The notes below the pieces were generated by a model that saw nothing but the letters and a program-made list of their open reading frames with translations, ran no database searches and had not been told where the DNA came from. Positions 8,735-18,096 of a stretch of 64,000 bases of DNA are shown here, one piece after another. This DNA comes from Flavobacterium sp. K5-23 (lineage in GTDB: Bacteria; Bacteroidota; Bacteroidia; Flavobacteriales; Flavobacteriaceae): contig NZ_CP056783.1 in the NCBI RefSeq assembly GCF_023278045.1, positions 682,001 through 746,000 on the forward strand, read 5' to 3'. The position numbers and the translations under genes were made by a program. Position 1 is the stretch's first letter; each line of letters begins with the position of its first letter.

Positions 8735-8861
8735 ATGTGTTTTGTTTTGTTAATGTAATATGAGATTGTAAATCTTCATTCGAATTAGTGACCTATAACA
8801 TCCAGACCATTTCATTTTTCTTTCTTTCCAGGAACCTATTAAACAAAAACTATGCCTTGAA

Positions 8862-8890
8862 AAAAAAAGTCCTGAAAACAGGACTTTTTT
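8862..8890 (-). terminator. Terminator after the small membrane-protein gene
   Basis: AAAGTCCTG (8866-8874) and CAGGACTTT (8879-8887) form a perfect 9-base stem with A/T runs on both sides. On the minus strand it directly follows the gene ending at 8900. Confidence 0.85.
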
Positions 8891-8899
8891 ACTTAGTTT

Positions 8900-9322
8900 C
8901 TAGAACCACATAGACCATGGAATTCTACTTAAAATAAGCACTAACCCTAAAGTGTAAAAAATAGAGAAAGTTTTAAATTTTGATTCAGATGTAGTTAGTT
9001 TTTTATGTTTCATCCAGCCAATAGTAATTAAAGTAATGGCTATGATATTGATTAATGGATGCTCTAATGATGTTAACCGTAAAGCTTTGTCAGACATTTG
9101 GCCTAATGAAGCAATCCCTAAAGGAGATACAACATACAATATCAAACCAATCAATAACTGGGTGTGTGTTCCTATTAATCCCAAGATTGCTATTTTCCTG
9201 TCTTTGGCAGTAAACTCTTTTTTGGAAGCCATACCTATAAATGAATTAATAACGGCAACAACTAAAAGAAGTAGTGCTATATAAGCCCAGCCGGAATGGA
9301 ACATTTTAATAAATTCGTACAT
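8900..9322 (-). CDS. Four-helix membrane protein, possibly b-type cytochrome-like
   Basis: A 140-residue protein conserved in flavobacteria. Four predicted membrane helices start near residues 11, 44, 90 and 118. Histidines sit at or near helix ends (MFHSGWAY, IGTHTQLLIG, LEHPLINI), a pattern that could hold heme as in small cytochrome b proteins. This is an inference from spacing, since no signature is complete. It stands alone between terminators. Confidence 0.6.
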   Translation of the reverse strand: MYEFIKMFHSGWAYIALLLLVVAVINSFIGMASKKEFTAKDRKIAILGLIGTHTQLLIGLILYVVSPLGIASLGQMSDKALRLTSLEHPLINIIAITLITIGWMKHKKLTTSESKFKTFSIFYTLGLVLILSRIPWSMWF

Positions 9323-9364
9323 AAATTATTTTTTAGATTTTAACAAATATAAACAAAAAAGGCA

Positions 9365-9400
9365 AAAAAAAGCCCTCATTTCTAAATGAAATGAGGGCTG
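9365..9400 (-). terminator. Terminator of the TonB-dependent receptor gene
   Basis: AGCCCTCATT (9371-9380) pairs with AATGAGGGCT (9390-9399), with A-rich sequence on its left that reads as T on the minus strand. It lies 20 bases past the receptor stop. Confidence 0.88.
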
Positions 9401-9418
9401 TGTTTTTTTAAACTAAAA

Positions 9419-12400
9419 TTAGTTAAAAGTATATCTAACTCCAGTTTGAATTTGCCATCTTGATGAATTTAAACCTGAATCATCAATTTGATTAACATTA
9501 TTTCCTGCAGCAGGGTTGTATCTAAATGTTGGAGTAGTTCCATCAGCTAAGAATCCAACTTGTTGCAACAACTGAACTTGGTCAAATCCAGTAAAGTATC
9601 TTTTACCCCAATCTTTATTTAAAAGATTTGTGAAGTTAAATACATCTGCTGAAAATTCTAAAGTATGTTTCTTATTACCAACTTTAATAATGAATTCTTG
9701 AGCGAATTTTAAATCAATAATATGACTTGTCTTTAAACGATCTCCATTACGTTCAGCATAAGTTCCTCTTCTACCTCTTAGGTAATCATTCCCTTCAATA
9801 AAAGCATTTAACTCATCCCATTGTTGTTGAGCGGTTAATCCACCAGTCGTATTAACTAAGTTAATTTGACTTTGAGTCGCAGGAACAAAAATTAATGCAG
9901 AGTTAGAGAATGAATCTTGTAATAAACGACCATTGTCATTATAAACATAACTAATAGGAGTTCCTTGAGCACCTTCATAAAACATACCAATTCTTGTTTT
10001 AGTGAATTTGTTCCATTTTAATGTAGCATTACCATTAGAAATAATTCTTCTACCTTGATCAAAATCAGATCTAGATAAAGCTAAAGCATTAGATCCATTT
10101 ACAGACTCCGTATTATTCCATTGTGAACTATTTTGAGATGATGTAGCATCAAGTAAAACTGTAGACTTACCATAAGAATAAGTTCCAGAAATACTTCCAT
10201 CAATAAAATCAGATCTGAAGTTTTTAGCTAAAGTAATAGCAGCATTGTATGCTTTACCTTCACTAGTGTTTGAAGCTAAATAAATCCCTAAATACTTGTC
10301 ATCAACTCTACTAGCTCCATTATAACGTGGTCTTGTATCAGCACCTGTTAATGTAGTAGTTGAAGCTTTAATGTTTAAGTTTTCATATTGAATTGCACTG
10401 ATATTATCATTGTAAGTTATCTCTGAAGTCAAAACAAACCCTAAAGGTAATTTTTGATCTACTGCAACACTTGCTTTAAATACTTGTGGTAATTTGAAAT
10501 CTTTTGCAAACAAATCAACGTTACCACCTCTACCTCCAGAACCTGGACGAGGAATTGTTGCTGCAAGTGGAGCAATTTGACTTGCAACACTTGGATTAGG
10601 ATTGAAAACTGGCATCTGAGAAGCAGTTGTGATTTGGATCGAACCTTGTGTAACACCATTGTTGTTATACGTTCCACCTGGCCATACTAAAGGTAATCTT
10701 GATGTAAAGATCCCTAATCCCCCTCTAATTTGAGTAGATTTTTTACCATTAACATCATAATTGAATCCCATACGTGGAGCAAAATGAGCTGAAGTAGCAA
10801 TACCTTCACCTACAACTGCACCCTTTAAACTTTTACCAGCTGCACTTAATAAACCTGCAGTTCTAGTGTTGAAATCAACATTTGTTAATCCATCTTCCCA
10901 AACTGGTACATCAACTCTTACTCCGTATGAAACTTTTAAATTATCATTAAGTTTCATAGTGTTTTGAACATAAAAACCAAATTGTTTCGTTGAGAAATCA
11001 GCTGCTCCTAAAGAAGCATCCCCTTCACCACCAATTAATGAGTAGTTCATTAAAAATCTATTTGGTTTAGCGTTATTTAAGAAATCATTAAGGTTAGAAA
11101 ATCTGTATGCACCATAATTATTTCCGAAGAAAACATTTTTAGCAGAAGAAAATTCATTGTGAGTTCCTAAAGTAATCGTATTCATTCCAGCACTAATTTC
11201 GAAATTATCCGAAATTGTAAGCACTTTTTGATTAAGTAAATTAGCTGTAGAAAAAGCTTCAGATCCAAAGAAAATATTTCCTGGTCCATCAACAATTTGA
11301 ACTGTTGGGAATGGACTTCCTGACGCGTTTCTATCATCATCAACACTTGTATAAGCAACAACTAAGTTATTTGAAAATTTCTCTCCAAATTTAGAACTTA
11401 ATTCTAAAGATGTTGAATTAGTAGTTGAATTAAACAATTGACTTCCGTTGATAAAGTTTATTGCAGTAGAACTAGATCTGTTTGGAGAAAAGTTCTCCGC
11501 TTTAACATAACTATGCTTTAACGATAGTTTGTGATTATCACTAATGTTCCAATCAAGTTTACCAATTAATTTATCACTTTTTAGAGTTCTTACATTGTTA
11601 TTAAATGATCCTGGATCATAACCGTAACTTGCAAGTTTAGTTAATAACTCACCTATTCTATTTCCTGATGTACCTACATAAGTAGCAATGTCATAAGGTT
11701 GTGGTGTTTCATTATCTTGTTTTTCGTAATTGATAAAATAAAACAATTTATTTTTTACAATTGATCCACCTGCTCTAACACCATAAGTTTGTGCAGAGAA
11801 ATCAGCTAGTTTTTGTCTACCGGCAGCTCCTACTAAAGAAGGAGGTGTTTTTCCAGCTAAAGTTTCATCTCTATTTAAAAAATAAGCTGAACCTTCGAAG
11901 TTATTTGTACCTGAACGAGTAATTGCACTAATAGCACCTCCAGCAAAACCAGAAAGTTTCACGTCAAAAGGAGCAACACTTACTTGAAATTGTTCAATTG
12001 CATCAATTGAAATTGGACTTACTCCAGTTTGACCTCCATTAGTACCATTAGATGATAATCCAAAAACATCATTACTTACAGCACCATCAATATAGATAGC
12101 ATTGTATCTGTTGTTTTGACCCCCAATAGATAAAACATCATCACCTCTTAATTGAGCTTGTGGTGTTAATCTTGCGAAATCTGCAATGTTTCTAGATAAA
12201 GACGGCAATGCTTTAATTTTGTCAGAGTCAATTACTGTTTGAGCACCTGTTTTTTTAGAATTAAATACATTGTCTTTTATACCCTTCACTACAACTTCTT
12301 GTAATTCATTTGTCTTATCAGACAAAGCTACTTTAAAGCTCTTAGAATCACCTAACTGAAGATACACATTATTATCTTCAAATGTACTAAACCCAATAAA

Positions 12401-12655
12401 CGATACTACAACAGTATAAGGACCTCCAACTCTCATATTTGAGATTCTGAAACTTCCATTAACATCTGTAGAAGCCGTATAACGAGTTCCAGATGGTGTG
12501 TGTGTAGCTAATACAGACGCACCCGGCAATGTTTGCCCTTCATTGTCATAAACACTTCCGTTTATTGATGACGTAGTGTTACCTTGAGCATTAATATTAG
12601 TATTTGCAAAAAGCATTGTTACTAATACCAAAAACAACTTAAATAAGTTTTTCAT
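9419..12655 (-). CDS. TonB-dependent outer-membrane receptor with CarboxypepD_reg-like domain
   Basis: A 1078-residue outer-membrane transporter. A signal peptide (FKLFLVLVTMLFANTNINAQ) is followed by a carboxypeptidase-regulatory-like beta-sandwich (about residues 25-105, NGSVYDNEGQTLPGASVLA). A plug domain follows (about 115-245, with LSRNIADFARLTPQAQLRG and GGQNNRYNAIYIDGAVSND), then a long beta-barrel ending in an aromatic strand (RWQIQTGVRYTFN). It resembles the SusC/RagA and OmpA-related Oar-like receptors, but no SusD partner is adjacent, so the substrate is unknown. The upstream frame is open to 12682, but the ATG at 12655 precedes the signal peptide. Confidence 0.93.
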   Translation of the reverse strand: MKNLFKLFLVLVTMLFANTNINAQGNTTSSINGSVYDNEGQTLPGASVLATHTPSGTRYTASTDVNGSFRISNMRVGGPYTVVVSFIGFSTFEDNNVYLQLGDSKSFKVALSDKTNELQEVVVKGIKDNVFNSKKTGAQTVIDSDKIKALPSLSRNIADFARLTPQAQLRGDDVLSIGGQNNRYNAIYIDGAVSNDVFGLSSNGTNGGQTGVSPISIDAIEQFQVSVAPFDVKLSGFAGGAISAITRSGTNNFEGSAYFLNRDETLAGKTPPSLVGAAGRQKLADFSAQTYGVRAGGSIVKNKLFYFINYEKQDNETPQPYDIATYVGTSGNRIGELLTKLASYGYDPGSFNNNVRTLKSDKLIGKLDWNISDNHKLSLKHSYVKAENFSPNRSSSTAINFINGSQLFNSTTNSTSLELSSKFGEKFSNNLVVAYTSVDDDRNASGSPFPTVQIVDGPGNIFFGSEAFSTANLLNQKVLTISDNFEISAGMNTITLGTHNEFSSAKNVFFGNNYGAYRFSNLNDFLNNAKPNRFLMNYSLIGGEGDASLGAADFSTKQFGFYVQNTMKLNDNLKVSYGVRVDVPVWEDGLTNVDFNTRTAGLLSAAGKSLKGAVVGEGIATSAHFAPRMGFNYDVNGKKSTQIRGGLGIFTSRLPLVWPGGTYNNNGVTQGSIQITTASQMPVFNPNPSVASQIAPLAATIPRPGSGGRGGNVDLFAKDFKLPQVFKASVAVDQKLPLGFVLTSEITYNDNISAIQYENLNIKASTTTLTGADTRPRYNGASRVDDKYLGIYLASNTSEGKAYNAAITLAKNFRSDFIDGSISGTYSYGKSTVLLDATSSQNSSQWNNTESVNGSNALALSRSDFDQGRRIISNGNATLKWNKFTKTRIGMFYEGAQGTPISYVYNDNGRLLQDSFSNSALIFVPATQSQINLVNTTGGLTAQQQWDELNAFIEGNDYLRGRRGTYAERNGDRLKTSHIIDLKFAQEFIIKVGNKKHTLEFSADVFNFTNLLNKDWGKRYFTGFDQVQLLQQVGFLADGTTPTFRYNPAAGNNVNQIDDSGLNSSRWQIQTGVRYTFN

Positions 12656-12959
12656 ATTCTTTAATTTGAAATATTTCGGCAAAAATCTAACATTTTTCCC
12701 AAATATTTGTTAATTAATTGTTAACAAAAATAGACGCTGCTATAGCTGATTTAACATAAAAAACAATATTCACAGTAATATTGTTAAAAAAGTAATTAAT
12801 TACTATTCACGCATAGTGTTTTTGAAATAAAACATGCGTTATGTTTAGTTTTTACAGACTATATTTGTTAATAAAAAAACCCAAGTGTTTATAACACAAA
12901 ACCTTGACTTATGAAAAATCAAGGTTTTATATATTATAATCCAATAAAAAAAACAGGAA
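12656..12959. other. Intergenic stretch between the TonB receptor and pgi
   Basis: A 304-base spacer without a supportable gene. It holds the leader of the receptor (A/T-rich, with TTTTTGCC near the expected -7 region), a perfect palindrome GTAATTAATTAC (12792-12803), an interrupted inverted repeat ACGCAT (12809-12814)/ATGCGT (12834-12839) and the pgi terminator near 12900. The palindromes could be regulator sites for the receptor gene, but A/T richness makes chance matches easy. Confidence 0.5.
12897..12928 (-). terminator. Terminator of pgi
   Basis: AAACCTTGA (12899-12907) pairs with TCAAGGTTT (12919-12927). A-rich sequence to the left gives a T-rich tail on the minus strand. It is 33 bases past the pgi stop. 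Confidence 0.75.
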
Positions 12960-14603
12960 TTAATTATTTTTCAAAAAATAATTCAATAAAAACTCAGTTG
13001 AACAATCGTGGTTATCCACCTTTTTAGTGTTTATTTCCTCTAAAATAGTGTTAGCCAATTGTTTTCCAAGCTCCACTCCCCACTGATCATAACTAAAAAT
13101 ATTCCAGATGATTCCTTGAACAAAAATTTTATGCTCATACAATGCAATCAACGACCCAAGTGACTTTGCGGATAATTTATCAATTAGTATAGTATTCGTA
13201 GGCTTATTCCCGTTGAAAACTTTAAAAGGCAAAAGAAATTTTGCTTTTTCAGCATCAAGCCCCTGTTTGTCAAACTCGGACTGAACCTGATCTTTTGTTT
13301 TTCCGTGAAGCAAAGCCTCAGTTTGAGCAAAAAAGTTTGACATCAGTTTATTATGATGATCAAGATTACCGTGTAATGGTTTTATGTATCCTATAAAATC
13401 AGAAGGAATCAGTTTTGTTCCTTGATGAATCAATTGGAAAAACGCATGTTGCGAATTAGTTCCCGGCTCACCCCAAATAATCGTTCCGGTTTGGTAATTC
13501 ACGATTTTCCCGTCGCGGCCCACACTTTTACCATTACTTTCCATGATTCCTTGCTGAAGGTATGGCGCTAATTTTTGTAAATATTGGGTGTAAGGAATCA
13601 GCGCTTCACTTTCGGCACCAAAGAAATTATTATACCAGATGCTCAATAAGGCTAAAACAACAGGCATATTTTTATCGAAATCCGCCGTTTTAAAATGCGT
13701 ATCCATTTCACTAGCTCCTTCCAACAATTCTTCGAAATTATCAAAACCAACAGCTAAACTTATAGTAAGTCCTACGGCACTCCATAAAGAAAAACGTCCG
13801 CCAACCCAATCCCACATAGGAAATACGTTTTCTGGATTAATTCCAAATTCCGTCACCTTTTGAATATTAGTCGAAACCGCCACGAAATGTTTGGCTACAT
13901 CCTCTTGAGTTGCCGATTTTAAAAACCACTCCTTAATTGTTTCCGAGTTGGTTAATGTCTCCTGTGTTGTAAATGTTTTCGAAACAACAACGAAAAGAGT
14001 AGTTTCCGGATTTATTTTTTTAATGATTTCGTTTACATGATCACCATCAACATTAGAAACAAAATGAACATTCAAATGATTTTTATAATATTGTAAAGCT
14101 TCCACCGCCATCGCCGGACCTAAATCAGAACCTCCAATACCAATATTGACAATATCAGTAAAATATTTTCCTGTAAAACCCGTTCTTTTACCAGAAGTAA
14201 TTTCCTCTGTAAATTTTCGAATATTATTCTTTACTTCATAAACTTCAGGAATAACATTCTGACCGTTTACATTGACAACCGAAGATTCTTTTGCTCTTAA
14301 GGCTGTATGTAGCACCGCTCTGTTTTCCGTCTGATTAATGATTCCACCATCAAAATACTCTGCAATTGCAGCTTTTAATCCCATTTCATTTGCCAAATCC
14401 AGCAAAAGAGACATTGTCTCGGGATTGATTATGTTTTTGGAATAATCTATCAAAAAGTCATTCCATTTAATATTGAATTTATCTATTCTTGAAGTATCAG
14501 TTTGAAACATTTCAGGCATTGAAGCATTTTGCATATCCTGATAATGCGCCTGAAGTTTTTTCCAGGCTACTGTTTCTGTTGGGTTTAATGTATTTAAAGC
14601 CAT
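12960..14603 (-). CDS. pgi: Glucose-6-phosphate isomerase
   Basis: Interconverts glucose 6-phosphate and fructose 6-phosphate. The 547-residue product has the full set of family signatures: VNIGIGGSDLGPAMA (sugar-phosphate loop), VVVSKTFTTQET, WVGGRFSLWSAVGL, the catalytic glutamate in QQGIMESNGKSVGRDG and the histidine in LHGNLDHHNK. A C-terminal lysine-bearing helix (YDQWGVELGKQLA) completes it. The frame extends to 14693, but the ATG at 14603 (MALNTLNPTET) matches the family N-terminus. Confidence 0.97.
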   Translation of the reverse strand: MALNTLNPTETVAWKKLQAHYQDMQNASMPEMFQTDTSRIDKFNIKWNDFLIDYSKNIINPETMSLLLDLANEMGLKAAIAEYFDGGIINQTENRAVLHTALRAKESSVVNVNGQNVIPEVYEVKNNIRKFTEEITSGKRTGFTGKYFTDIVNIGIGGSDLGPAMAVEALQYYKNHLNVHFVSNVDGDHVNEIIKKINPETTLFVVVSKTFTTQETLTNSETIKEWFLKSATQEDVAKHFVAVSTNIQKVTEFGINPENVFPMWDWVGGRFSLWSAVGLTISLAVGFDNFEELLEGASEMDTHFKTADFDKNMPVVLALLSIWYNNFFGAESEALIPYTQYLQKLAPYLQQGIMESNGKSVGRDGKIVNYQTGTIIWGEPGTNSQHAFFQLIHQGTKLIPSDFIGYIKPLHGNLDHHNKLMSNFFAQTEALLHGKTKDQVQSEFDKQGLDAEKAKFLLPFKVFNGNKPTNTILIDKLSAKSLGSLIALYEHKIFVQGIIWNIFSYDQWGVELGKQLANTILEEINTKKVDNHDCSTEFLLNYFLKNN

Positions 14604-14731
14604 ATTGTGATTAGAATTATAGTAGTAGTAACATTGATTGGCAAAAATACTGATTTTAGGTCGAACAGATAAATCCATTTCAATTATAACCAAATTAGGA
14701 ACGAAAGTGGCTATATTTTAAAATTATGGAC

Positions 14732-14784
14732 AAAAAAAGAACGGAATAGTATCAATTCATTACAAATTAATACTATTCCGTTCT
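14732..14784 (-). terminator. Long perfect hairpin terminator after the M23 gene
   Basis: A 15-base perfect inverted repeat, AGAACGGAATAGTAT at 14739-14753 and its complement at 14770-14784, has a 16-base loop. On the minus strand the hairpin is followed by TTTTTTT. It lies 60 bases past the M23 stop. Confidence 0.88.
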
Positions 14785-14843
14785 ATGTGATTTATTTATA
14801 AAGGCATTAGCAAATATAACAGCCCCATTATAAACTTATCCTT

Positions 14844-16076
14844 TTACAAATTAGCCACACTGTCTAATTCAAATTTAAGAGGAGTAATATATTTCATATA
14901 ACGTGATTTATTACTTCCATTCATAGGTTCTCCGCTAGGTAATTTTAATTTTAAAGCATCTACCTGAACATTATTTTTCCAAAAACGATAACATACATGT
15001 GGGCCTGTTGCCAGACCTGTACTTCCAACTTTTCCAATTACATCCCCCTGATTAACATGTTGACCACGTCTAACCAAAATTTTTGACATATGTAAATATT
15101 GAGTAGAGTACGTCCCGTTGTGTTTTACTTTTACATAATTTCCGTTTCCGGCAGTATATCCTGTTTGCACAACGGTTCCTGCAGCAGTAGTGGTAATTGG
15201 CGTTCCTCTTGGCGCAGCATAATCAGTTCCTTTATGCGCTTTCCATCTTTGTTGCACAGGGTGAAACCTGTTAGTTGAAAATCGAGAAGAAATTCTACTG
15301 AATTTTATGGGTGTCTTCAGGAAAAAATTCTTCAACGTTTTACCTTCTTCATCATAATACTCCGTTTTTCCAGAAGAAGAATTTTGAGAATAAGGAAAGG
15401 CATAAACGATTTTCCCTTTATATTCGAAAAAAGAAGCTTCCATATTTTCCACTCCGTCATAAATAGAATCGTTAATATATCTTTCCGTAAAAGTAATTGC
15501 AAATCGATCCCCTCTTTTTAATTTAAAAAAGTCAATAGACCAGGAATAAATTTTAGTGATTTTATTGGCTAAGGCCGCTTCAACATGTGCATTCCCTAAA
15601 GTTTCAGACAATGAGCCTTTCAAAACTCCACCAATCGTTCTTCTCTTGATGGTAATGGGTTTGACTTTTTTATAAGCAACAACTGCGGAATCTCTAAAAT
15701 CAAAAACAAAATAATTTAAAGCGTCAGGTTGATAGATAAGAACCTGAAGTTTATTTTTTCTGTCTTTAGACCTTAAGACAGTGTAAGGCTTATTGTACCT
15801 GATTGTCCTTACATTAAAAGTGTCTTTAACGCTTTGAACTATATCATAAACTTTTCTGTCCCCTATATTCTGCCTTTCTAAAATAGACCCAAAAGCATCT
15901 CCTTTTCTTACCGTATCCTGAACCACATTAAAATTGGCGTAATTAAACCCAAAATCGGATTTTTTATCGACCTTTATTACAATCTTAGAATCTAACTCTT
16001 CATTAAATTCATCATTAGACTTATTACATGATAATATAGATGCTAATACTATAATTATTATTAATACTTGTTTCAA
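14844..16076 (-). CDS. M23-family peptidoglycan endopeptidase lipoprotein, HxC variant
   Basis: A 410-residue cell-envelope protein. It starts at TTG (16076); no in-frame ATG precedes its lipobox (ASILSC, C17), so it is a probable lipoprotein. An N-terminal LysM/OapA-like region precedes the LytM/M23 domain (about 275-385). Zinc-site residues H281 and D285 (HKGTD) and H329 (YLHMSK) are present. The usual HxH near the end is GPHVCYRFW, so the second His, a zinc ligand in LytM-type enzymes, is Cys362. Cys may still bind zinc. It lies 27 bases after the dioxygenase gene and may be in the same transcript. Confidence 0.9.
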   Translation of the reverse strand: MKQVLIIIIVLASILSCNKSNDEFNEELDSKIVIKVDKKSDFGFNYANFNVVQDTVRKGDAFGSILERQNIGDRKVYDIVQSVKDTFNVRTIRYNKPYTVLRSKDRKNKLQVLIYQPDALNYFVFDFRDSAVVAYKKVKPITIKRRTIGGVLKGSLSETLGNAHVEAALANKITKIYSWSIDFFKLKRGDRFAITFTERYINDSIYDGVENMEASFFEYKGKIVYAFPYSQNSSSGKTEYYDEEGKTLKNFFLKTPIKFSRISSRFSTNRFHPVQQRWKAHKGTDYAAPRGTPITTTAAGTVVQTGYTAGNGNYVKVKHNGTYSTQYLHMSKILVRRGQHVNQGDVIGKVGSTGLATGPHVCYRFWKNNVQVDALKLKLPSGEPMNGSNKSRYMKYITPLKFELDSVANL

Positions 16077-16103
16077 ACTAACTTTGTTTTTTTTGATTTT
16101 AAC

Positions 16104-17036
16104 CTAAATTTCCACTCCCCAATTTGCTAATTCATCAGCGCTCCATAATTCAGGAAAAAATATTCGTCGTTGGTATTTCGGGTGCATGTATTTTTTCCAA
16201 TCACTTCCACCAGTTGCTTCACCTGTTCCCTGACCACTATCAATATACTTTCTTGCTGCATTTAAATGCCCCATAACCCAAGTAATATTTACCGTATGGT
16301 CATAATGACGCATTGCTTTTATTAATTCAGGATTCTTCTGATCTGAATCAGGAAGTTGTTTGAACTTTTGCCAAATATTAATGGTGTTGTATTCCTCCAT
16401 ATGTCTAAGGAAAGCGTCCTTGTATTTTTTTTCAAACTCATCAAGTAAAAAAGATTTTTTTCCTGTATGGTAATCTTTTCCAGCGGCTTGCCAATATAAG
16501 TGTTCGAAAGCAAATTCATAAGGAGTGTTCCTGTCAATTGTCTCTCTATATCTATGATCTATAAGATTGATTAAATCCGTAGAAGAAAATTCTATTAAAC
16601 GGTATTGTGCACTTTGAAAACCACTTGCTGGTGTAAGTGTGTTTCTAAATTTCATATACTGTTCCACTTCCATTCCGTCACCCATTATATCAAATGAAGT
16701 AGTCAACATATCAAAATAACGGCTGATACGCATTAACCTTTCGGTAAAAAATTCTGTTTTAATATCTTGAGCATACGAGATTTGATTCATTTCCCAAAGA
16801 ATCATCTTAAATATCAGTTCATTAACCTGATGATACATGATGAAAACCATTTCATCTGGAAGTACAGTTCTTTGAATCTGAAGATTCAATAAAGCATCTG
16901 TCTGGATATAATCCCAATATGTAATTGGCTTAGACCATAATAACCCCTCAAGATGTGTTTCTGTTTTTTGATTTATGGCTTTATATTTAAGCTCAATATC
17001 ATTTAAAATCGCTGCTGAATTATCAGTAATACTCAT
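16104..17036 (-). CDS. kynA: Tryptophan 2,3-dioxygenase family protein
   Basis: Heme enzyme opening the indole ring of tryptophan to N-formylkynurenine. The 310 residues include the substrate-pocket motif MYHQVNELIFK (H69, matching the family HQxxELWFK) and a distal heme-ligand candidate in WVMGHLNAARKYI. The glycine loop GTGEATGGSDWKKYM follows, which corresponds to GTGGSSG in classical enzymes. The sequence is divergent from proteobacterial TDO, so substrate choice is less certain. The start codon overlaps the DUF3108 stop by one base (TAATG), indicating translational coupling. Confidence 0.87.
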   Translation of the reverse strand: MSITDNSAAILNDIELKYKAINQKTETHLEGLLWSKPITYWDYIQTDALLNLQIQRTVLPDEMVFIMYHQVNELIFKMILWEMNQISYAQDIKTEFFTERLMRISRYFDMLTTSFDIMGDGMEVEQYMKFRNTLTPASGFQSAQYRLIEFSSTDLINLIDHRYRETIDRNTPYEFAFEHLYWQAAGKDYHTGKKSFLLDEFEKKYKDAFLRHMEEYNTINIWQKFKQLPDSDQKNPELIKAMRHYDHTVNITWVMGHLNAARKYIDSGQGTGEATGGSDWKKYMHPKYQRRIFFPELWSADELANWGVEI

Positions 17037-17806
17037 TATATTTTTATTTTGAACGGATTTTTTAATCCTTTAAATGCATCTAAATCTGCTTTTATGGACC
17101 CTATTGCAAGATCTGCTTTTATCCGTACGGGAAGCCTGTTTTCATCATCTGAAATCCAGACTGTTAAACTCTCCTGTTCTTTAAAAACACGCCCTGACTG
17201 TACCAGTGGTCTAAAGACCATAGAAGACACAACGCCAAATTTAGTCGTAATATCTTCACGACCTATGAATTTTAACTTAAATTTTGTGGTTTCTTCATCA
17301 AAAAACATATCAATAGCGATTGACTCTCCGGGTTTAATTTTATCAATATTGGGATAATTTCTTAAATAATAGAAAGTAGATAATATGTCTTGGGTGTTTT
17401 TAGGAATTACAAAAGTCTTTTCGTTTTTATTTTTGTAATCTTTTACCAGAATTTTATTGGCTGATTGATTAAAAAAACCTTCCTGGTTTTTAGTATACCC
17501 TCCTTCATTTATTTTTCTGACAAACTGATAAGGACTTTCGGTTTCTTTATCGATATAGCTTTCATACAAGTCGTCTACTTTGAAAAAGAAGCGAGACATT
17601 CCTGTTGTATACCCTTTACCTATTACGTGATAAGCTTTTTTTCCCTGAAACATTGCGTCTTTTACTTCAAGCGTAGCGTATCCCGCATTTACAAAGCCAT
17701 AATGGATTCTAAATTTAAACCATTCCCCTGTATCATAAGCGTCAACATTACGGGAATCAAAACTTACGGTTAATATCAATATTAAGAATAGTACTATTTT
17801 TTTCAT
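17036..17806 (-). CDS. DUF3108 domain-containing periplasmic protein
   Basis: A 256-residue exported protein with a signal peptide (IVLFLILILTVSFDSRNVDA) followed by a beta-rich DUF3108 domain: GEWFKFRIHYGFVNAGYATLEV at the N-terminus (quoted in part) and SLTVWISDDENRLPVRI near the end. These motifs occur across Bacteroidota and Proteobacteria. The family role is unsettled; its fold suggests an envelope lipid- or substrate-binding barrel. It overlaps the dioxygenase start by one base. Confidence 0.85.
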   Translation of the reverse strand: MKKIVLFLILILTVSFDSRNVDAYDTGEWFKFRIHYGFVNAGYATLEVKDAMFQGKKAYHVIGKGYTTGMSRFFFKVDDLYESYIDKETESPYQFVRKINEGGYTKNQEGFFNQSANKILVKDYKNKNEKTFVIPKNTQDILSTFYYLRNYPNIDKIKPGESIAIDMFFDEETTKFKLKFIGREDITTKFGVVSSMVFRPLVQSGRVFKEQESLTVWISDDENRLPVRIKADLAIGSIKADLDAFKGLKNPFKIKI

Positions 17807-17865
17807 AATTTACTTTGTCTGTTTATTGACAGTAGTTGCAAATTTTATTCCAAATATATTAAAAC

Positions 17866-17898
17866 AAAAAAACTCAGTCAAATAATGACTGAGTTTTT
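17866..17898 (-). terminator. Hairpin terminator downstream of hppD
   Basis: AAAAACTCAGTCA (17868-17880) pairs with TGACTGAGTTTTT (17886-17898), 13 bases with a 5-base loop. A and T runs on both sides allow action on either strand. It ends the hppD transcript about 200 bases past the stop and separates it from the DUF3108 gene. Confidence 0.8.
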
Positions 17899-18096
17899 AT
17901 GCTATTAACTAACCAAAAAACTATAAATTATGAAATTTATATCAAATTGAAAGGAAACCACCCCTTTCATTTTGCGAGTGCAAAGGTAGTCAACAAATCC
18001 AGTAATTGAAACGAAAAACAAAGTTTAACACAACATGTGCAAAACAATGCGTTGTTCATCGGTTATTTTTTCACATAATGTAAAAATAATCTACTT

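Noticed and set aside
10459..10677. Minus-strand frame inside the TonB receptor gene
   Set aside because: It overlaps the receptor in another frame, is unlike any family, and the receptor frame is continuous.
17049..17773. Plus-strand frames across the DUF3108 gene
   Set aside because: They are antisense to a well-supported gene with a signal peptide and have no start signal of their own.
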